A DNA stretch of 64,000 bases from Rhizophagus irregularis (taxonomy: Eukaryota > Glomeromycota > Glomeromycetes > Glomerales > Glomeraceae). The notes under the pieces were generated by a model. It was not told the origin of the DNA. It searched no databases and was given only the letters and a program-made list of their open reading frames with translations. The position numbers and the translations under genes are program-made. Shown here one piece after another: positions 10,801-22,182 of this stretch; position 1 is the stretch's first letter, and every line of letters starts with the position of its first letter. The stretch is taken from positions 3,524,501-3,588,500 of the forward strand of contig NC_089444.1 of the NCBI RefSeq assembly GCF_026210795.1, in the 5' to 3' direction.

Positions 10801-13800
10801 AAAACATTACTTCTATTTGAACTTTTGAGGAATCCGATAGAATCATAATCACCAGATTTAGAAACATTGCGAACTAACGAGACAATAACTATATTCGCTT
10901 CTTCACCTTGAAAATTATCAATTGTTCTTAAAGTTACTTGATGATTTAATGATTTTGTTGTAGCAGCATTTGTACTTTTAACAATATTATCTTTTCCTTT
11001 CTTATCATTATCATTTTCTTTTTGTTCCTCTTCCATTTCAATAATATCCTGTGCATCTCTTTCATCAATGATAACAACGAATGATTTAGCTAAAGCCTCT
11101 TTAATTTTCATCATTTGTCCTAGATAAGGAGTAAGTACAGTTATATCTTCTGGCTTAGTATATCCATTTCTAACAAAGTATTTTACCATCTCTACCACCA
11201 TTTTTACTTCATATGTATTCACATAAGATTGTATTGCCAAATCACTATCAGACTTATCTTCTGGATGCCTATGATCGATAAAATACACGTTATGTTGAGC
11301 CCCACGTATATTAGAATATTTAGCAGTATTTTCACCATCAATTAAATTGGGATAAAGTGTGTATCTAATTAGGTCAGAGATCTCCCCCTTTCTCATACGT
11401 CTCTGAGTTAAAAGTTGAGTTTTCTCAACCTTACTGGTTCTATCACTGTTAACTAATCTTTCAAATAATGATTTATCTAATTGATAATTTCTTCCTGTCT
11501 TTGAGTCCATACCAAGAGAAAAAGTTGAAATACGAGGTCGGAGTTGGTTGTGATCCCCAATTAATATTAAATGTTGAGTTGACGGAGTTAGTGCACCAAG
11601 AACATGGGCTTCCAAAATTTGTCCAGCTTCCTCACAAATAATTATTTCAGGCTTAATTGATCTAATTAAGTCTTGATATCTTGCCACCTCATTTGTTGTC
11701 GCACCAATAACATCGCTTTCTAAGAGTATTTGACGACTTGCTGAATCATAAATATTATTCATTTCTTTACGTTTTTCCTCATATCTTTTTTGTAATTTTG
11801 ATAATTTTTCTACAAACTCTTTATGGACCTTTGTACGCCAGTAATCGTGAAGTCTTTGTCTTTCTGATCTTGACATTTGCCAGATTGAATAATCATTTAA
11901 TAACAATGATAAAGGACGATCTGATTTTGGTTCATTGTAATTTTCAATCCATTGCGTTGTCTCATAATCAATTTGTAATTCGTCATAGCTCTCTCCATAT
12001 TCTAAAAATGAATTTTTACTTACAACTTTTTTACCTTTCTTATTATTATTTTGTACATTTAATAAAATTTCCTTTTGCTTCTTTATAGTGTTAATATCTT
12101 CACATTTTGCCCATTTCTCAAATATTGATGCATTTTTCTTCCTTCTATCTTGATGATTACTCCAAGATTCTTTCTCGCTATCATAAAAAATTTCATTGTA
12201 ACATAATTCTTTCATGTTAGTTCTTAAAACCCAACTAGGTAAATCATCGCTAGTCACGCAAATAAATTTTTCATAAAAACTGTTTTCTTTAATCATCAAA
12301 TATTCTTGTATATCATCCCATGTCATCCAACTTCTATAAAGCGTCATATCATTAACAGCATCTTCAATAGATTTTAATTCACGATTCAATACTGCCATTG
12401 AGTAAGGTATTTTCTTATTATGAGCACGATTTTCACTAAGAACTTCTAAATTAAAATCTTTAATCTTTTCAGATTGTGTTCCAGCACCTAATCTTACTAT
12501 ATTTTTTATATTTTCATCAAGTAAATGCTAAAAAAAAAAGGAGAATATGAATATTACCGAAAATAAATATTTAAATAAATGAATACATAATCAAAAGTTT
12601 ATAATTACCTCCAAAAATTTATCAAGAGCGTGATTAGTAAAACAAATTATGAGAATAGGACCACTTATTGTTTTACGATTTTCTTTGGCTAATAACACCT
12701 TCATTATTTCAATACCAACCGCAGTTTTACCGGTACCAGGTGGTCCTGTTAATTACGAAATGCGGTTACATTTTTTTTAAAAAAAAATTTTTGGTCTTAA
12801 AAAAAATACTTACCTTCGATTAATGCAATTTCATGTGTTAAAGCAATTATCAATGCCTTGGCTACAATTTTCAAACAAAGTCAATAATTATTTTTGAAAG
12901 GTTATTCGATTACCTTTAAGAACAAAAATTACGTTATACCTTGAGTTTCATCTAATTTACTATAATTAGTAACACTTTTCACTACTTCATCATGAGTTGA
13001 TTCATCGGCAACATTTAATTTTAAACTTTGTTCTTTGTTTTTACATAACACCGACAGGTCAAATTGAAATCCTGGTGCTCTAGTATAAAAAGGATTATTA
13101 ACCTTAATTTCGCTCTTGTTATTAGGTGTCAAATATTTTTTGAAAGGGAGAGAAAAAGGATTTGTACTCTGAAGAGCTTTAAGAGTATGAATATAAGTTT
13201 CTAAATAAACTCCAGTTGATTCTAACATAAACCTTTTTTCTAAAGACTTTTCAGTTATTTTATCATAATTTAAAATTTCGTCCAAGGCAATAGGATAAAT
13301 TGATGAATCAATAAAATTAATACCGATCGTAGCACGATCATAACCAGCTAAATCTTCTTCTTTTCTCGTTACAACGACACCAAAATAAAGTGAGTATAAA
13401 TCAGAATTACTTATATTACCATTAACAAAGTTATTTGATTGTGCTTGTATGATATCTTGGTTTGGCAATAAAAGAGTAACTAGGCTACCAATTTGTAATT
13501 TTTTGCATTTTCTCCAATATTCTATTCTACCTTCTAAATTACTTGCACTACGAATATTTGGAGGAGTAAATCTTAAAGTACAAGAAACCCCTTTTCTTTT
13601 ATCACAAGCAATATCAACAAATTGTATGCCAGTATATACTTGTAAATACCTAGTATTATCATATCTAAATCTACCTCCTTTTTCTTGTATGTTTTTTAAT
13701 TCTCTATTTTTATTAGAAGATGACCAATCATTCATTAATGCATTTATAAAGTTTGATATTCCACTACGGATCACATTTAACATATCTTCTCTTAAAAGTC

Positions 13801-15514
13801 GAAATTGTGTATCAAATAATCTTTCTATTTCATCAGGTAAAAAGTGAGGTGCGTTAGGGAGCGAAGAAGGTAAAAAAGGTTGACGATCACACATCACTTC
13901 TTCTTTTGTAGGAATAATTGATATTTCTGAAATTCTTTTAAAGTCATTATCGTGTCTTCTACCATTTTTTGATAGTTTACCAGGTGGATCATAAACCACA
14001 TTAGCTATATATAACATTTTATTCATGATATTCATTTCTTCTTCTAATAGCTCAAAAAAAAATTTTCTAGTTTCCAAATTATTAATTAATGGGTCTGTCG
14101 AGGTAGGTGATGGTTGTTGCTCAATTGATTGCTGATAGTCAATTTTTAACCGTTGTAAATCGCGAACAATGTTACACATTGTCTCATTGATAGTTTCTTC
14201 TTTGACGCGATGTAATAATTCTGTAAGAAGTCGCACAATTATTAGGAAAAATATTCCTAAACTAATTAATTAAAGGAATATTAGTTAAATGTACGCCACC
14301 AGGTTTTGTACATAATATGTGTTTGGTTACTTACGAAGTCGGAATAAATGAATATGGTTCTTCATCTACAAGCGAATTACGTTGCACCAACGTCTCCAAC
14401 ATTTTCATCACACCATTATAAAGAAAAGGGTCCTATTTATTTATTTAATTAATTAATTTTTCATGATATTAAAAAATCAACTGTTAACTTAAATTTATAG
14501 TATTAGTGTTATACTTACAAGGTTCGTATAAACAACCATAAAGATGTCATGAACGTAATTTTTCAAAGTACATTCAGTAATAGTAGTTCTAGTTAATACT
14601 CCCAATAAAGGTAGCACGACATATTGGAAGGATAATACCTGTTTATCAAGTCCTGCATCACACGACATAGAGCAAAAATTTATGATTTCCTCTAATTTCT
14701 TAAGACCATCAGGATTACCTAATTCTGTTACTAATTCATCTGCTCCAGAATCCGCTGCTGATAAAGCTGAACCAACAAAAATTCTAACGTCATTTTGATC
14801 CAAAGGACTCTTTTTACACAACACTGACTTCCAAGCGCTATTTTTAATCTCTTTTCCGTTAGTAATAAAAATTATTTTGTCACTACCTTTACATGTTAGT
14901 TCGGAAGAGCTAAAAATTTTGGAAATATTAACTGGTGGTGTACAATTCCTTTGTCTAGGCGATTGTGGAGAATAATTTCTTTGTGTAGGTTGCAAATAAT
15001 TACTTTGTCTAGGTGGCGAGTAATCCCTTTGTCTTGGTGGCGAGTGATTCCTTTTTCTAAATGACGAGAAATCCGTTTGTCTTGGTGGCGAGCAATTCCT
15101 TTTTCTAAATGACGAGAAATCTGTTTGTCTTGGTGGCGAGCAATTCCTTTTTCTAAATGACGAGAAATCCGTTTGTCTTGGTGGCGAGCAATTCCTTTTT
15201 CTAAATGACGAGAAATCCGTTTGTCTTGGTGGCGAGCAATTCCTTTTTCTAAATGACGAGAAATCCGTTTGTCTTGGTGGCGAGCAAGTCCTTTGTCTTG
15301 GCGGAGAGTTATTCCAATTCCTTTGTCTTGGTGGAGAATGATTCGTTCGTCTTTCTCTAAGATGTGGTGGCATATATTTTTCTTCCCCACGGTCAGATTT
15401 ATGATTCGTATCATGATAATTGTCAATAACATCGCTAACATTGAAATTATTGACACTGTCACTTGTTCCAGCATAACTACTATCATTATTATTGGTACCA
15501 GACCTTTTAAACAT
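7858..15514 (-). CDS. ZNFX1/NFX1-type zinc finger SF1 helicase with RING-like and RZ fingers (11 exons)
   Basis: Eleven exons by my reading: 15514-14519, 14432-14335, 14261-12940, 12861-12814, 12745-12609, 12527-10266, 10179-9639, 9559-8923, 8851-8166, 8087-8056, 7986-7858. They total 6888 nt, and phases match at every junction, giving 2295 aa plus TAG. Domains: residues ~60-200 Arg/Pro/Ser-rich with a 16-residue repeat; ~200-800 helical region like the ZNFX1 N-terminus; Walker A GPPGTGKT at ~822-829 (exon 5); Walker B-like IIICEEAGQ near 1160; helicase motifs QGEEANIVIVSLVRN and NVLLSRAREGMYLIGN near 1400-1440; Cys/His-rich NFX1 clusters ~1500-1790; a RING-like segment (LSCGHVYTMETMDM ... 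KCPACRAPV) near 1815-1865; coiled-coil-like region to 2200; RZ finger GHWYDCPNGHPYTIGECG at ~2242-2260. Family knowledge: UPF1-like RNA helicases; relatives act in RNAi (fission yeast Hrr1, nematode ZNFX-1) or antiviral sensing (vertebrate ZNFX1). Role here is inference. Confidence 0.9.
15028..15291 (-). repeat. 48-bp in-frame tandem repeat in exon 1 of the helicase gene
   Basis: The phrase TTTGTCTTGGTGGCGAG recurs at 15028, 15076, 15124, 15172, 15220 and 15268, exactly 48 bp apart. It encodes five or so copies of a 16-residue unit (NCSPPRQTDFSSFRKR). Near-identity at DNA level implies recent slippage or unequal exchange, so copy number probably varies between strains. The unit resembles SR/RP-type low-complexity segments. 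Confidence 0.9.
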
Positions 15515-17205
15515 AATGGTAAATTTCGAACAAAAGTATTTAATAAATGATATTTGTTCTTTAGTTTATAGAATCCTTGTAGCTTTTACTGTAAATCTGT
15601 TCGCTTTGTGATTTTAAAAATAAAAATAAAAATAAGTGATATTTGTTATTGTAAGTAATAATATAATATTGTTACTGTGACTTAAAAAGATATTTAAATT
15701 TTTTAAAAATAACAATAAAATATTTTTTTTTTCTTACTATCAAGGATTTCCTTGGGGGAAATGACGACCCTTTAAATAATTTTTTTTTTTCAAAATTTGT
15801 TTCTTAAATTTGTCTTTATTGTGTACCAATAACTATTAACAATTAAAATTAAAATGTTTCATTTTTTTTTATAAATGACTACTAATTGTTCCCAAATATA
15901 GTTAGGCATGATAGTATAATTAGTATTGATAAGTAGATCATTTTGTTTACCGGTTAAAGTAAGGACATGAAGGACATGAAAAAAAAAGTAGTCTATTTTT
16001 GGTAGTGAACGGCACTGCGCCATGAAAAACAAACGTTGAGACAAAAAAGTGTTTGAGAAGCTTGTTTCAAGGACTAAAGAAATCCAAAACCCTTTTCAAA
16101 AAATTTAAAATGTCAATTATTTAATTTTATATAAAACTCACCATTCTTGGGTGTATCAGTGTTAAGCCCGTTACCCCCCTTTGTGTGTCGTTAGTTTTTG
16201 TATCAGAAATATAAAAAAAATTCTTTATAAAAAATTTGTTACATGATCGGCAAAATATAAAGTAAAAGCCGAATAATTCCCAGGTAATAAATTCTATTTA
16301 TAAAAATAAACCGGGTTAATGTTTTGCATCTCTCAAATAATAAAATTGTAAAAGAAAAGAAAGAAAAAAAAAAATTTGTAAAAACTACAAATTATTACCG
16401 GGTCCGGATTTCCGGGTTTCCGGGTTCCGGTCCCGTTTGCAGGCCTCTAACGGTCTAGCCCTTATGACACTATAATATAAGATATTGTTAGTTTGTATAT
16501 ACAGTATATGAAAAAAAAATAAAATAAAAACAATATATCTCAATTAAACGATTTAAAATTTGCATAAAAACTACTCAGTAAACTTTATAAACTAGTTCTT
16601 TAATAATTTATTATACACGTATCATTCCGAAATTAAACAAACCTGGCCCGCATTATGGTATTTTGACCAGAATTATGACTACTTTGGCCGGAATTAAGTT
16701 CAAAAATGGTTGTTTAATTTCGGAATGGTACAGTAATTAGCAAAAGTAAGAAGTCCTTTTAGAAATTATTTTCTCAAGAAGGATTTATATTAATAAATTC
16801 TATTTATTATGCAAATATCATAAAATAAAAATAATTTAGAGAATTTTTGGTTCAGTTAGAAATTATTCATTATTATAATGAGATAATTAAAATGTTATTA
16901 ATACGTCAATATGTGTCATGAGAACCAAATTTACTAAGATGACTTATTAGGTTTGGTTTTATAGTCACAGTTAGTTAATGTTATCAATGGTATGTCATAA
17001 TAGTCAGTTGAAAATACTATAAATAAATATATATTAATAAAGAAAAATTCCCCAGGAAAAATTCCTCAACAAATAATCAAAATTGTTCAACATAAGAAAA
17101 AAATTCCTCAACATATAAAATTGCCTAATAAGAAAACTCTTCAAAAAATAATTAAAATTTTCTAATAAGGAAAATTCCATAACATTAACTATACATTAAC
17201 CTAAA
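15515..17205. other. Intergenic region with repeat debris
   Basis: Intergenic between divergent genes at 15.5 kb (minus) and 17.2 kb (plus). Contains GGGTCCGGATTTCCGGG-type repeats at 16398-16440 ending in TTTGCAGGCCTCTAA, likely one end of a TIR element whose partner I could not find, and a fold-back element at 16615-16734. Just upstream of the 17206 gene (17040-17190) is a run of imperfect AAAAATTCCTCAACA units. A 61-codon frame at 15859-16044 is not supported. Confidence 0.55.
16615..16734. mobile_element. 120-bp fold-back MITE
   Basis: Inverted ends GTATCATTCCGAAATTAAAC and GTTTAATTTCGGAATGGTAC match over at least 22 bp with one transition. The interior has CTGGCCCGC, GACCAGAATT and TTGGCCGGAATT motifs. 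Target duplication not resolved. Confidence 0.65.
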
Positions 17206-17655
17206 ATGATACTCTGTGGGGAAACTGTTATTCATATCTATCGGATCATGTGTTTGTTGCTTGTGGCGTTAAATTACGCGATTATTTTATTCAGTATATG
17301 TTATAACATATCAATTCTTGGTGAAAATGCTGAAAATTGGAAACACTGTACAGGAGGAAATTTTCTTCACAATATTACTGTCTTTGCTCTTATCACTGAT
17401 ATCATTGGTTTCATTTCAGCAAATAGTTTAAACGTTATAATGTCTATATTATATTGTGCTATGGGTTATAGCGCAATACAAGAAAAAAGTGGGAATTGTC
17501 AAATAACGGATCCTAAAAAATACGAATCAGTTCTGCTCAGCCAAATATTAATGATTACATTGCTTTGGATGTCGATTCCTTCATTGATTATGTTTATTGC
17601 TTGTGAAATACCAAGTGAAACATGCTGTGAAGGTCGTATAGATAATGAAGTTTAA
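17206..17655 (+). CDS. Small multi-spanning membrane protein, unknown function
   Basis: A 149-codon frame with sustained complexity, unlike the poly-A/T chance frames nearby. Hydrophobic segments are at residues ~9-34, ~54-72, ~75-89 and ~107-132, giving three or four membrane spans. Cysteines cluster in the loop after segment 1 (WKHCTGGN) and at the C-terminus (CEIPSETCCEGR), suggesting disulphides or lipid modification. A short hydrophilic tail follows. I do not recognise a family; topology recalls small tetraspan-like fungal proteins, but no diagnostic motif is present. The ATG follows an A-rich leader with repeated AAAAATTCC units. No intron required. Function unknown. Confidence 0.55.
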   Translation: MILCGETVIHIYRIMCLLLVALNYAIILFSICYNISILGENAENWKHCTGGNFLHNITVFALITDIIGFISANSLNVIMSILYCAMGYSAIQEKSGNCQITDPKKYESVLLSQILMITLLWMSIPSLIMFIACEIPSETCCEGRIDNEV

Positions 17656-17938
17656 ATGAATCAAAAGTTAATAAGAGTTAAATTATTCTATTTTGATTAA
17701 AAGAAAAGAGTTACAATCATAATAAAAATTGCAAGGGGTGGATCGTAATATGTTAAATGAGTGAAAATATTAAAGTAGATTAAATAAGAAATAAATCTTT
17801 ATGTATTATCTGTATGGCGTTATATTTCAGCTTGAAAAGTGTTAATAAATTATTCTTGCTTTATCGGTTAATAAATTTATTTTCAAATTTAATTAATCAA
17901 TTCGTTTTATTAATCAATTCGTTTACATGAAATATTTA

Positions 17939-19225
17939 TCAATAAGTACTGACTACATAAATAAATTGTAGTATAATAAATAAAATTTGATAAAGTATAA
18001 TTGGTTTTTTTCGAGTGGACCCTGAAATAGATTTGGTTTTAATTACTGAACCAAATCCATAACCATCTATTCCCAAAGTACCATTCGTTTTAATATAATA
18101 AAAATCTTTATCCAAAAATAAATCTTTAGCATTTTTTCTTTGAAGATAATATAATATTGCATTATTATCAATATTCGCCTTTTTAACAACTGTTCCACTT
18201 TTACTCAATCTATCTGCTTTACCAGTAATTCGAATTCTTGCTGTAAAAGGTGTCAAAATATTAACCTTATCTACAATTGTAGTTACTATTACTGAAGTGT
18301 GAAATGGGACGATAACTTTTTGTTGAATATGATATGAAACTGTATCTAATACAGTTTCACTGTTTGTTTCCCCTTCCGTTGAACTAAATTTTCCTTCAAT
18401 ACCTATATTATTTCCTACTTTCACATTTATTAAGTTGAAAATATTTATACCAATTTCAAAAGTCATATCTACATGTTTGCCAACTTCAAATGAATCAGCT
18501 TTTCTGATTTGCAAAGTAAAGACATTTGATTTTTCTTCTGTTCTATCAATTATTTGTTCTATAATAGCATTTGTTGGATTCTCAATTCTATTATTACCTC
18601 TTAAAAGGGTAGCGTTACTAGTCAACATTTGACCATAGTTAACATCTAAATTAAAATCTACTACTTTTGTAATTAATTTATAATTGGTGGGTTTAAATAA
18701 CCACTGTTGATAAGAATTATTTTTATTAGAAATGCTAATATAAACTAATTTTCCATTACTATCTATACTACCATCTAAACTTCGAGATTCATTTCTTACA
18801 TTAGCAATATTATATGTATTATTTTTGATTTTCATAAATATCCAATGTTGATAAGGATTAGTATTAGAATCATGATCAAGACTACTAACATATACTCCTT
18901 TACCGTTATTATCTAAATTTGTACCTGATCCTATATTTATGATATTATAAACATGATTATTTTTACCTTCAACCTTTCGTAATGACCAATGTTGATATGA
19001 ATTATTATCATCAGATACACCAACTTGAACATGATCACCAACACTAACTAAATTCTTTTCTGATACAAAATGTACAATGTTATATGTAATTCCTTCTAAT
19101 AAGCCAAAGTCTTTAGGATCATCGGTATTAACCCAATCATTTGGAATTAAAGAACAATAAGTTGAAATTATAAAAAGAAGGAGAAAACCTAAACAATTAA
19201 GAAATTCACTATTTCTTACTTTCAT
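17939..19225 (-). CDS. Secreted ricin-B-type lectin with aerolysin/ETX-MTX2-like domain, putative GPI anchor
   Basis: 428 codons, one exon. Residues 1-24 form a signal peptide (NCLGFLLLFIISTYC). Residues ~40-185 are a beta-trefoil of ricin B type: three repeats each ending in a QxW-like motif (YQHWSL, YQHWIF, YQQWLF). Residues ~190-395 resemble the aerolysin/ETX-MTX2 pore-forming fold: long Ser/Thr-alternating beta strands, an insertion-loop-like segment rich in Gly/Ser/Thr near 280-300, and a closing strand block. The C-terminus has a Ser-rich spacer and a hydrophobic tail (IILYQILFIILQFIYVV), compatible with GPI attachment. Family knowledge: lectin plus aerolysin architecture recurs in fungi and animals, with defence or membrane-permeabilising roles; whether this protein forms pores is not shown. 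A frameshifted paralogue lies 4.3 kb away on the same strand. The surface anchor would be unusual for a released pore-former. Confidence 0.75.
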   Translation of the reverse strand: MKVRNSEFLNCLGFLLLFIISTYCSLIPNDWVNTDDPKDFGLLEGITYNIVHFVSEKNLVSVGDHVQVGVSDDNNSYQHWSLRKVEGKNNHVYNIINIGSGTNLDNNGKGVYVSSLDHDSNTNPYQHWIFMKIKNNTYNIANVRNESRSLDGSIDSNGKLVYISISNKNNSYQQWLFKPTNYKLITKVVDFNLDVNYGQMLTSNATLLRGNNRIENPTNAIIEQIIDRTEEKSNVFTLQIRKADSFEVGKHVDMTFEIGINIFNLINVKVGNNIGIEGKFSSTEGETNSETVLDTVSYHIQQKVIVPFHTSVIVTTIVDKVNILTPFTARIRITGKADRLSKSGTVVKKANIDNNAILYYLQRKNAKDLFLDKDFYYIKTNGTLGIDGYGFGSVIKTKSISGSTRKKPIILYQILFIILQFIYVVSTY

Positions 19226-19499
19226 TATTTTAAATTTTTTTTTAAAAAAAACAGTGAATTAAGAATAGAGAAAAAAAAAATCATAATCCATATTATTATT
19301 ATATTGCGCCATGGAAAAAGTTTTGACGAAACGAAATTTGACCCAAATCTCTGATTAAAATACGTTATTAATTTTCTTTATTCAACGTTTCAAAACAATA
19401 ATTTTTCTTTTTTGGAAATATGCACAGCCATTTTACGAATAGTACCCATCAAAATATGTCACGAAAGTGGCAATGCTGTGTCATGTGGCTTGTCATAAA

Positions 19500-19668
19500 A
19501 AATAATTTAATCTCACTCCCTATAAAAAATTTTTATCCAAATATTTACATTAATTTACATTATTTCTCCGTGTCTTTCGTAAAAAATTCCGTGAAAATGA
19601 TACATTTACGGATAAAGATGAAAATTTCCATGATTTAAGCCATGAAAATGATACAATACACGGATCAA
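19500..19668. repeat. Dispersed repeat, inverted copy at 39.0 kb
   Basis: The block TTTATCCAAATATTT ... CTTTCGTAAAAAATTCCG ... GATGAAAATTTCCATGAT matches the reverse complement of 39020-39180 with moderate divergence. Probably a member of a TIR transposon family; ends are not clear here. Confidence 0.55.
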
Positions 19669-19785
19669 ATTTTTTCAGGGACTGTGCATGACTTGCACGA
19701 TTTTACTCTTTCAAGTATTCTGGGGCTAAGTTTTTTCATGCTTTTAGCTTGTGTACTTGTGTAAAAATTAAAAGGATGTTGGAAC

Positions 19786-20724
19786 TAGTACTTCGATCCG
19801 TATTCAAATTGATCCGGATCGATCCGGATATTTTTTATCCGGATTTTGCGGTTTTCATCCGGATTATAACCCGGATGAAAAATATCCGGTTTAAACTGGA
19901 AACCTTATTTTTTTTTACATAGCGCCGTAACTTTATATAATTAAGATTTATATATATATTTTTCATTAAAGTGCGACCATAGACAAACATATTAAATGCT
20001 GAAAAGTAAAAACGCTGAACACTTGCATCATATGTTGATCAACTGAAGTTTAAAATGTAATAATTTACTAAACAAAGAATCATTTTTTCACATTCAAACG
20101 TTCAAAAAAATAAAATCTTATTATTATACTTTTACAACGAAATAATATTTATTATTTTTAAATGAAAAATTATTTAGATCAAATTACAAAAAAATTGAGA
20201 TATTTATAAAATTTATATAATTATAACAACTTTTTTTAAAATATTAAAACCTTAGTGTTATATAACTTGATTCAAATGATTCTTTAATTTTTGAAAGAAG
20301 AAATAAATCTCTTTTTAACATTTTAAAAATTGTCTTACTAACTCATAGTAATCTTTAGCTGTATATAATAAAAATATCTTGTTTATTCAGAACTTCATAA
20401 TTAGTTAATTCAAAAAGAAATGTTAAACAATAGTCTGAGACAATGCTGAAATAATATGAAATCGTTTTTAAAAAAAAGTATTGAATAAAATTAAAATTAT
20501 GAAAATTTCGCAATCTTAGTCACGTGACACCAAAAAAAATAGCACCGGGTAAAAAATTGCTAAGCATAGTGGCCCGAAAATTTAATGTTACACAAATTTG
20601 TAATTCTGGCCGGCGTTATAAATTCTGGCCAGAATTATTGCCGATCGGATTATTTGACTCGGAAATAAAATCCGGATTTTTTTGTGTAACCCGGATGACG
20701 GTTTTCATCCGGATCGAAGCACTA
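19786..20724. mobile_element. Non-autonomous hAT element, 939 bp
   Basis: Starts TAGTACTTCGATCCG and ends CGGATCGAAGCACTA (15-bp TIRs, one mismatch). Flanks GTTGGAAC (19778-19785) and GTTGAAAC (20725-20732) match 7 of 8, an 8-bp target duplication as made by hAT transposases. Subterminal regions are packed with (A/G)TCCGGAT repeats, typical of transposase-binding arrays. The same family interrupts the polymerase gene at 61667-62744. Interior is AT-rich with no transposase; frames crossing its right end are spurious. Confidence 0.8.
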
Positions 20725-20732
20725 GTTGAAAC

Positions 20733-22182
20733 ACAAATGATTGATTTTGCCGACACTAGCCAAATACGAAAAAAAAAGTACTTTACGTAGCTATTGTTTA
20801 GGTTAAACGTAAAAAAATTCACTAAATCTATCACAAATTTAACTTATGCATAAAAATACCCGTTTTCTACAAGTTTTTATATTTCAAGTTATTTTATTGA
20901 AAGTACCGTAATACGAAAAAACATACTATTTTATTTCAATACGCTTGTTTTGAAAATTATCATGAGTAACTGCATATACTTCAGTAATTGTAATATTTTA
21001 CTATATGAAATGTGGTACAAAAATCAATTGGATATTCTGGCTATACGAATTACGAATGTCAATTATTGTACACGTGGAAGTTGTTGATCGATCGCAAAAA
21101 AAAAAAATCTTGACCACAGTCAGAAAATATAGAAATGAGGTGGATTAATATGGTGAAATATAGGGTACTTTTTAAATATTTACTATTTAGACTTTAGAGC
21201 AATCAGTGATTGTTTTTTGAACAGACGAATATAAATGGAAATATGTATGAAGGTGAGAATGTTTTAAGATAATTTTAAAGAATGATATTCTGTAATGGAA
21301 AATTAATTTACCCTTTCTAAATTAATTTTCTATTCCTAATTGGATAAAGAACTTTATAATAGTCGGTGTGATTTTTTTTTATTAGATGTTTTCGATTAAA
21401 GGAAGTATATCGGGACGTTTAGTCCTCGTGATAGAAACAAATTAATTATCGTGATGGTTAATGATATACAGTAAGTATATATCAGATAGCTTTCGTGAAA
21501 TGACTATTACTTATTTCACAATATTTTACGAAATAATTAGATAAAACAAGAAAATTCCCACAGTCAGATATTAAATATTGGCAAATACTAATACTAGAAT
21601 GTAAAAGGCTATAAAATTATTATTGTAAGGAATAAGTACAGTACGATGCATTGGATATTTTACAAATATGATTTATAAAATTTTATTTAAATTTATTATT
21701 TTTTAAATTTTAATTTTCATTAGCAAAGTTTCTTTTTTATGTTAAATAATGACAATTTAGACAAATTAAAAGGAAAAAAAAAATTTTAATTAAAAAATTT
21801 CTTTCACTGTTTCTCAAGAATATTATTTTTTAATGTGAGAGAAACCTAAAGTTCAAGTTAAAATGTTTCGTCTTTTATGTATAAATACCCTAAAGGTCAA
21901 TAATGAGCGAAATTTGTCGAAACTTTCGATACTCGGGAAATTCATTTATTGGATCATATGATTTAACGAAAACTATAATGTCACGCGACTTCAATCATCG
22001 ATCACGGTATTACATTTTTGTTTCATTTATCACTTTAAAAGATAATATAAATTATAATTTTATTTCCAAATTTAAATTATTTATTCTGAATACTATAGAA
22101 ACAATGACTTACTATAAAAAGTTACATTGAAAAAAATAATGAACATTTTAGAAATACTCAAGATCTCTCACGTAAAAAATAT
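20733..22182. other. Intergenic, nothing recognised
   Basis: AT-rich sequence without a supportable gene. A 75-codon frame at 21903-22130 has no domain and no codon-level signal that I can see. Confidence 0.55.

Noticed and set aside
8125..12398. Separate genes for the helicase, zinc-cluster, RING-like and coiled parts
   Set aside because: Splice junctions connect them in one frame with matching phases at all ten introns.
16398..16447. Complete TIR transposon around the CCGGGTTTCCGGG repeats
   Set aside because: Only one plausible end (TTTGCAGGCCTCTAA) was found; no inverse partner or duplication nearby.
19786..20724. Autonomous hAT transposon
   Set aside because: Less than 1 kb with no transposase frame; likewise the copy at 61667-62744.
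20524..20834. Frames of 72-88 codons on both strands
   Set aside because: They overlap the right end of the hAT element and mirror each other; no domain.
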